Source: DATKCN01 sp035513175
GTDB lineage: Bacteria; Chloroflexota; Chloroflexia; Thermomicrobiales; CFX8
Assembly (NCBI GenBank): GCA_035513175.1
Contig: DATKCN010000300.1
Coordinates: forward strand, 1-59,559
DNA: 59,559 nucleotides
Direction: 5' to 3'
The position numbers and the translations under genes are program-made. The notes beneath the pieces are model-generated. The model did not search any database, had not been told where the DNA came from, and worked only from the letters and a program-made list of their open reading frames with translations. Below are positions 57,708-59,559 of this stretch, in pieces. Each line of letters starts with the position of its first letter. Within the stretch, counting starts at the first letter, position 1.

Positions 57708-58087
57708 GTTGTTTCGGAGGCAAGGGAGCACAACATTGGATTGCATGAGCCCGATCGGAAATCCAGCGCGTGCCAGGTCGCCAGTTCGCGAGTCGGTTTC
57801 GGTCACGGGGATTGCATGGGTCGAGTCGCTCTGGCGTTGGTGGCGTCCAGCCGGGCGTATGCGATACGACCCTACGGAGACGAGCGGGGCGACACGGGCA
57901 GGCGACGCTGGTCGATCGACCGGGTACCTGAGCGCGCGATGCAGAACGATGGGGCATCCCCGAGGTGGAATGTGGAAAGGGGGAAGTGAAACGTGTGGGG
58001 TTGCAGTGGGGCTGTGCGGTGACTGTTCATCGGGCGGGGGGCGGTGAACTGTTCGTTCAGGCCACGTGCGCGACGTGATATGCAGCG

Positions 58088-58096
58088 TGCTACACT
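58088..58096 (+). promoter_or_regulatory. Extended -10 promoter before comM
   Basis: TGCTACACT, an extended -10 form, lies about 73 nt before the comM start. No clear -35 hexamer. An inverted repeat (TGAAC, 5 nt, GTTCA) at 58045-58059 lies just upstream of where a -35 box would be. Confidence 0.45.
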
Positions 58097-58168
58097 GCGC
58101 GGGCGCTGCCACAGCCGGCGTCCACCAGCGAGCGCAATCGTTGTTCAGATGACGCATTCCGGGAGGGC

Positions 58169-59559
58169 ATGGTGGGACTCGGAAAGGTCTACAGCTGCGC
58201 CACGGTCGGCCTCGACGGCGCGCTCGTCGAAGTTGAGGTCTACACCGGCTCGCCGATGGGACAACCGGGCGTCGTCGTGGTCGGGTTGCCGGACACGGCC
58301 GTGCAGGAGTCGCGCGAGCGGGTGCGGGCGGCGATTCGAAGCTCCGGCGGCAGGGTGCCGCTGGGGCGCATCATCGTCAACCTCGCGCCCGCAGATCTGC
58401 GCAAGGAGGGACCGGCCTACGACCTGCCGATCGCGCTCGCGATGCTGATGGCCTCCGGGGCGGTCATGGCCGATGTCGACGACGCGGTTGTAATCGGCGA
58501 GCTGTCGCTCGACGGCACGGTGCGCCACACAACCGGGGTGCTGCCGATGGTGTCGCTGGCGGCTCAGGCGGGCAAGGAGCGCGCGTTCGTGCCGTGGGTG
58601 GACGCCGACGAGGCGGCACTCGTCGAGGACATTGACGTGTTTCCGGTCGACACGCTGACGGGGCTGGTTAAGCACCTGCACGGCGCCGCTCCGATTCCGC
58701 CATATCGCGGCACGGTCAACCTCGATGATCTGCCCGATGTCGATGGCCCGGACTTCGCCGTCGTTCGCGGGCAGGAACAGGTGAAGCGTGGCCTGGAAGT
58801 CGCGGCAGCAGGTTCACATAACGTTCTAATGACTGGTCCGCCCGGAACCGGCAAGACGCTGCTGGCCCGCTCGCTGCCGTCGATCATGCCCCGGCTGGAC
58901 CGCGACGACGCCATCGAGGTTACCAAGATCTTCTCGGTGGCCGGGATGCTGCCGTCGGGCCAGCCGTTGGTGCACGAGCGGCCGTTCCGCGCCCCGCACC
59001 ACACGATCTCCTACGCGGGATTGGTCGGGGGAGGGCGCTTTCCGCGGCCTGGCGAGATCAGCCTGTCGCATCGCGGCGTGCTATTTCTCGACGAACTGCC
59101 CGAGTTCGGGTCGAACGTGCTGGAGGTGCTGCGCCAGCCGTTGGAAGACCGCACGGTGACGATCTCGAGGGCGAGCGGGGCCGTCACCTACCCGGCGAAT
59201 TTCCTGATGGTTGGGGCGATGAATCCGTGTCCCTGCGGCTACCTCGGCGATCCGGTGCGGGAGTGCACCTGCTCGTCATCCTCGATCACCCGCTACCAGA
59301 AGCGGATTTCGGGTCCGTTGCTGGACCGCATCGACATCCACCTCGAAGTGCCGCGCATCGAGTACGAGAAGCTGTCGGACGCGCGCGCCGGCGAGCCGTC
59401 GCGGGCGATTCGGACGCGAGTGGAGGCAGCGAGGGACCGGCAGCACACCCGTCTGGCCGGGACCGCCTGCCGCTCGAACGCGGACATGGGCGCGAAAGAG
59501 GTGCAGGTCCACTGCGCGCTCGACGACGCCAGCGAGTCACTGATGCGCTCGGCGATGCG
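58169..59559 (+). CDS. comM: ComM/YifB-family Mg-chelatase-like AAA+ ATPase (3'-truncated by window edge)
   Basis: At least 463 aa of roughly 500 usual. ComM is a hexameric helicase that extends branch migration during natural transformation. The N-terminal ChlI-like domain (VGLDGALVEVEVYTGS, GLPDTAVQESRERVRAAI) precedes the AAA+ core with Walker A GPPGTGKT, Walker B VLFLDELPEF and the AMNPCPCGYLGD zinc-type segment, then RISGPLLDRIDIH. The start is the ATG at 58169 or the GTG next to it; a GGGAGG site spaces better to the GTG. Confidence 0.93.
   Translation, partial: MVGLGKVYSCATVGLDGALVEVEVYTGSPMGQPGVVVVGLPDTAVQESRERVRAAIRSSGGRVPLGRIIVNLAPADLRKEGPAYDLPIALAMLMASGAVMADVDDAVVIGELSLDGTVRHTTGVLPMVSLAAQAGKERAFVPWVDADEAALVEDIDVFPVDTLTGLVKHLHGAAPIPPYRGTVNLDDLPDVDGPDFAVVRGQEQVKRGLEVAAAGSHNVLMTGPPGTGKTLLARSLPSIMPRLDRDDAIEVTKIFSVAGMLPSGQPLVHERPFRAPHHTISYAGLVGGGRFPRPGEISLSHRGVLFLDELPEFGSNVLEVLRQPLEDRTVTISRASGAVTYPANFLMVGAMNPCPCGYLGDPVRECTCSSSSITRYQKRISGPLLDRIDIHLEVPRIEYEKLSDARAGEPSRAIRTRVEAARDRQHTRLAGTACRSNADMGAKEVQVHCALDDASESLMRSAM

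Larger units (their letters stand above)
57305..58168. other. Long intergenic region with an SOS-type promoter and repeats
   Basis: About 860 nt without a convincing gene. It holds a LexA-type promoter (57679-57707), a pair of 29-nt direct repeats (57598-57664), an 18-nt hairpin (57518-57535) and an extended -10 box before comM. The open frames here are Arg/Ser-rich, with no domain and no good ribosome site. The ATG at 57678 lies before the expected transcript start of the LexA promoter, so it is not a good start. A non-coding RNA or a very small peptide is possible. Confidence 0.6.

Noticed and set aside
57574..58047. 157-aa plus-strand frame as a gene
   Set aside because: It crosses the repeats and the LexA promoter, has low-complexity composition and no ribosome site.

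Overview
The window is about 59.6 kb of high-GC, tightly packed bacterial chromosome. It has many 1-8 nt start/stop overlaps, frequent GTG and TTG starts, and no phage, insertion sequence or CRISPR array that I can see. The gene content fits a Chloroflexota genome, possibly Thermomicrobia-like: an AccD-AccA fusion, an SCO1664-type kinase-fold protein, DUF2851, DUF3105, DUF4388 and DUF92 proteins, MutY without a NUDIX domain, and Gram-positive-type LexA boxes. This placement is inference from gene content only.

Layout. 1-3.3 kb: a molybdenum hydroxylase (large subunit cut by the window edge, plus the 2Fe-2S subunit) and the SCO1664-like protein. 3.7-7.4 kb: the protein quality-control operon tig-clpP-clpX. 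7.4-21.2 kb: a catabolic stretch with a DinB-like protein, a molybdopterin-binding protein, a dihydroorotase/allantoinase-type cyclic amidohydrolase coupled to a D-aminoacylase, a frameshifted pseudogene, a GT-C membrane glycosyltransferase, HyuB, HyuA and adenine deaminase. 21.2-26.3 kb: a MerR regulator, a two-TM peptide, BtpA, the fused acetyl-CoA carboxylase AccDA and an orphan Tat-lipoprotein solute-binding protein. 26.3-33.4 kb: a RidA protein, flotillin-NfeD, and an Lrp regulator with a class III aminotransferase and an M20 amidohydrolase. 33.5-43.8 kb: membrane and small hypothetical proteins, tRNA-Lys(TTT), a PNPOx-like/85-aa/DUF92 operon, mltG-aroE-prepilin peptidase, miaA, a Gfo/Idh oxidoreductase with a degenerate partner, mutY and DUF3105. 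43.9-51.3 kb: argG, a two-TM peptide, gmd, DUF2851, DUF4388, a GDSL hydrolase and a HIT-NUDIX fusion. 51.5-56.2 kb: an exopolysaccharide operon (priming sugar transferase, GT4, two Wzz-like proteins, a BY-kinase-like protein without a P-loop). 56.2 kb to the end: a zinc alcohol dehydrogenase, a long intergenic region and the start of comM.

How the genes may work together. The 7-21 kb block plausibly serves salvage or catabolism of purines, hydantoins and N-acyl amino acids. Hydroxylation (CoxL/S-like), cofactor handling (the molybdopterin-binding protein), ring opening (the cyclic amidohydrolase, HyuA/HyuB), deacylation (D-aminoacylase) and adenine deamination lie close together, but no substrate is proven. 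The 51-56 kb operon builds a surface polysaccharide, and the nearby gmd could supply GDP-4-keto-6-deoxymannose.

Most interesting signal. Two minus-strand promoters, at 45612-45640 and 57679-57707, have the same geometry: a TTGACA -35 box, 5 nt, a perfect GAAC-N4-GTTC LexA-type box, then a -10 box directly abutting it (17-nt spacer in both). The first drives a 63-aa two-transmembrane peptide. The second fires into a region with no convincing gene but with a 38-nt-period repeat of near-palindromes. This looks like a small SOS regulon whose products are not obvious repair proteins.
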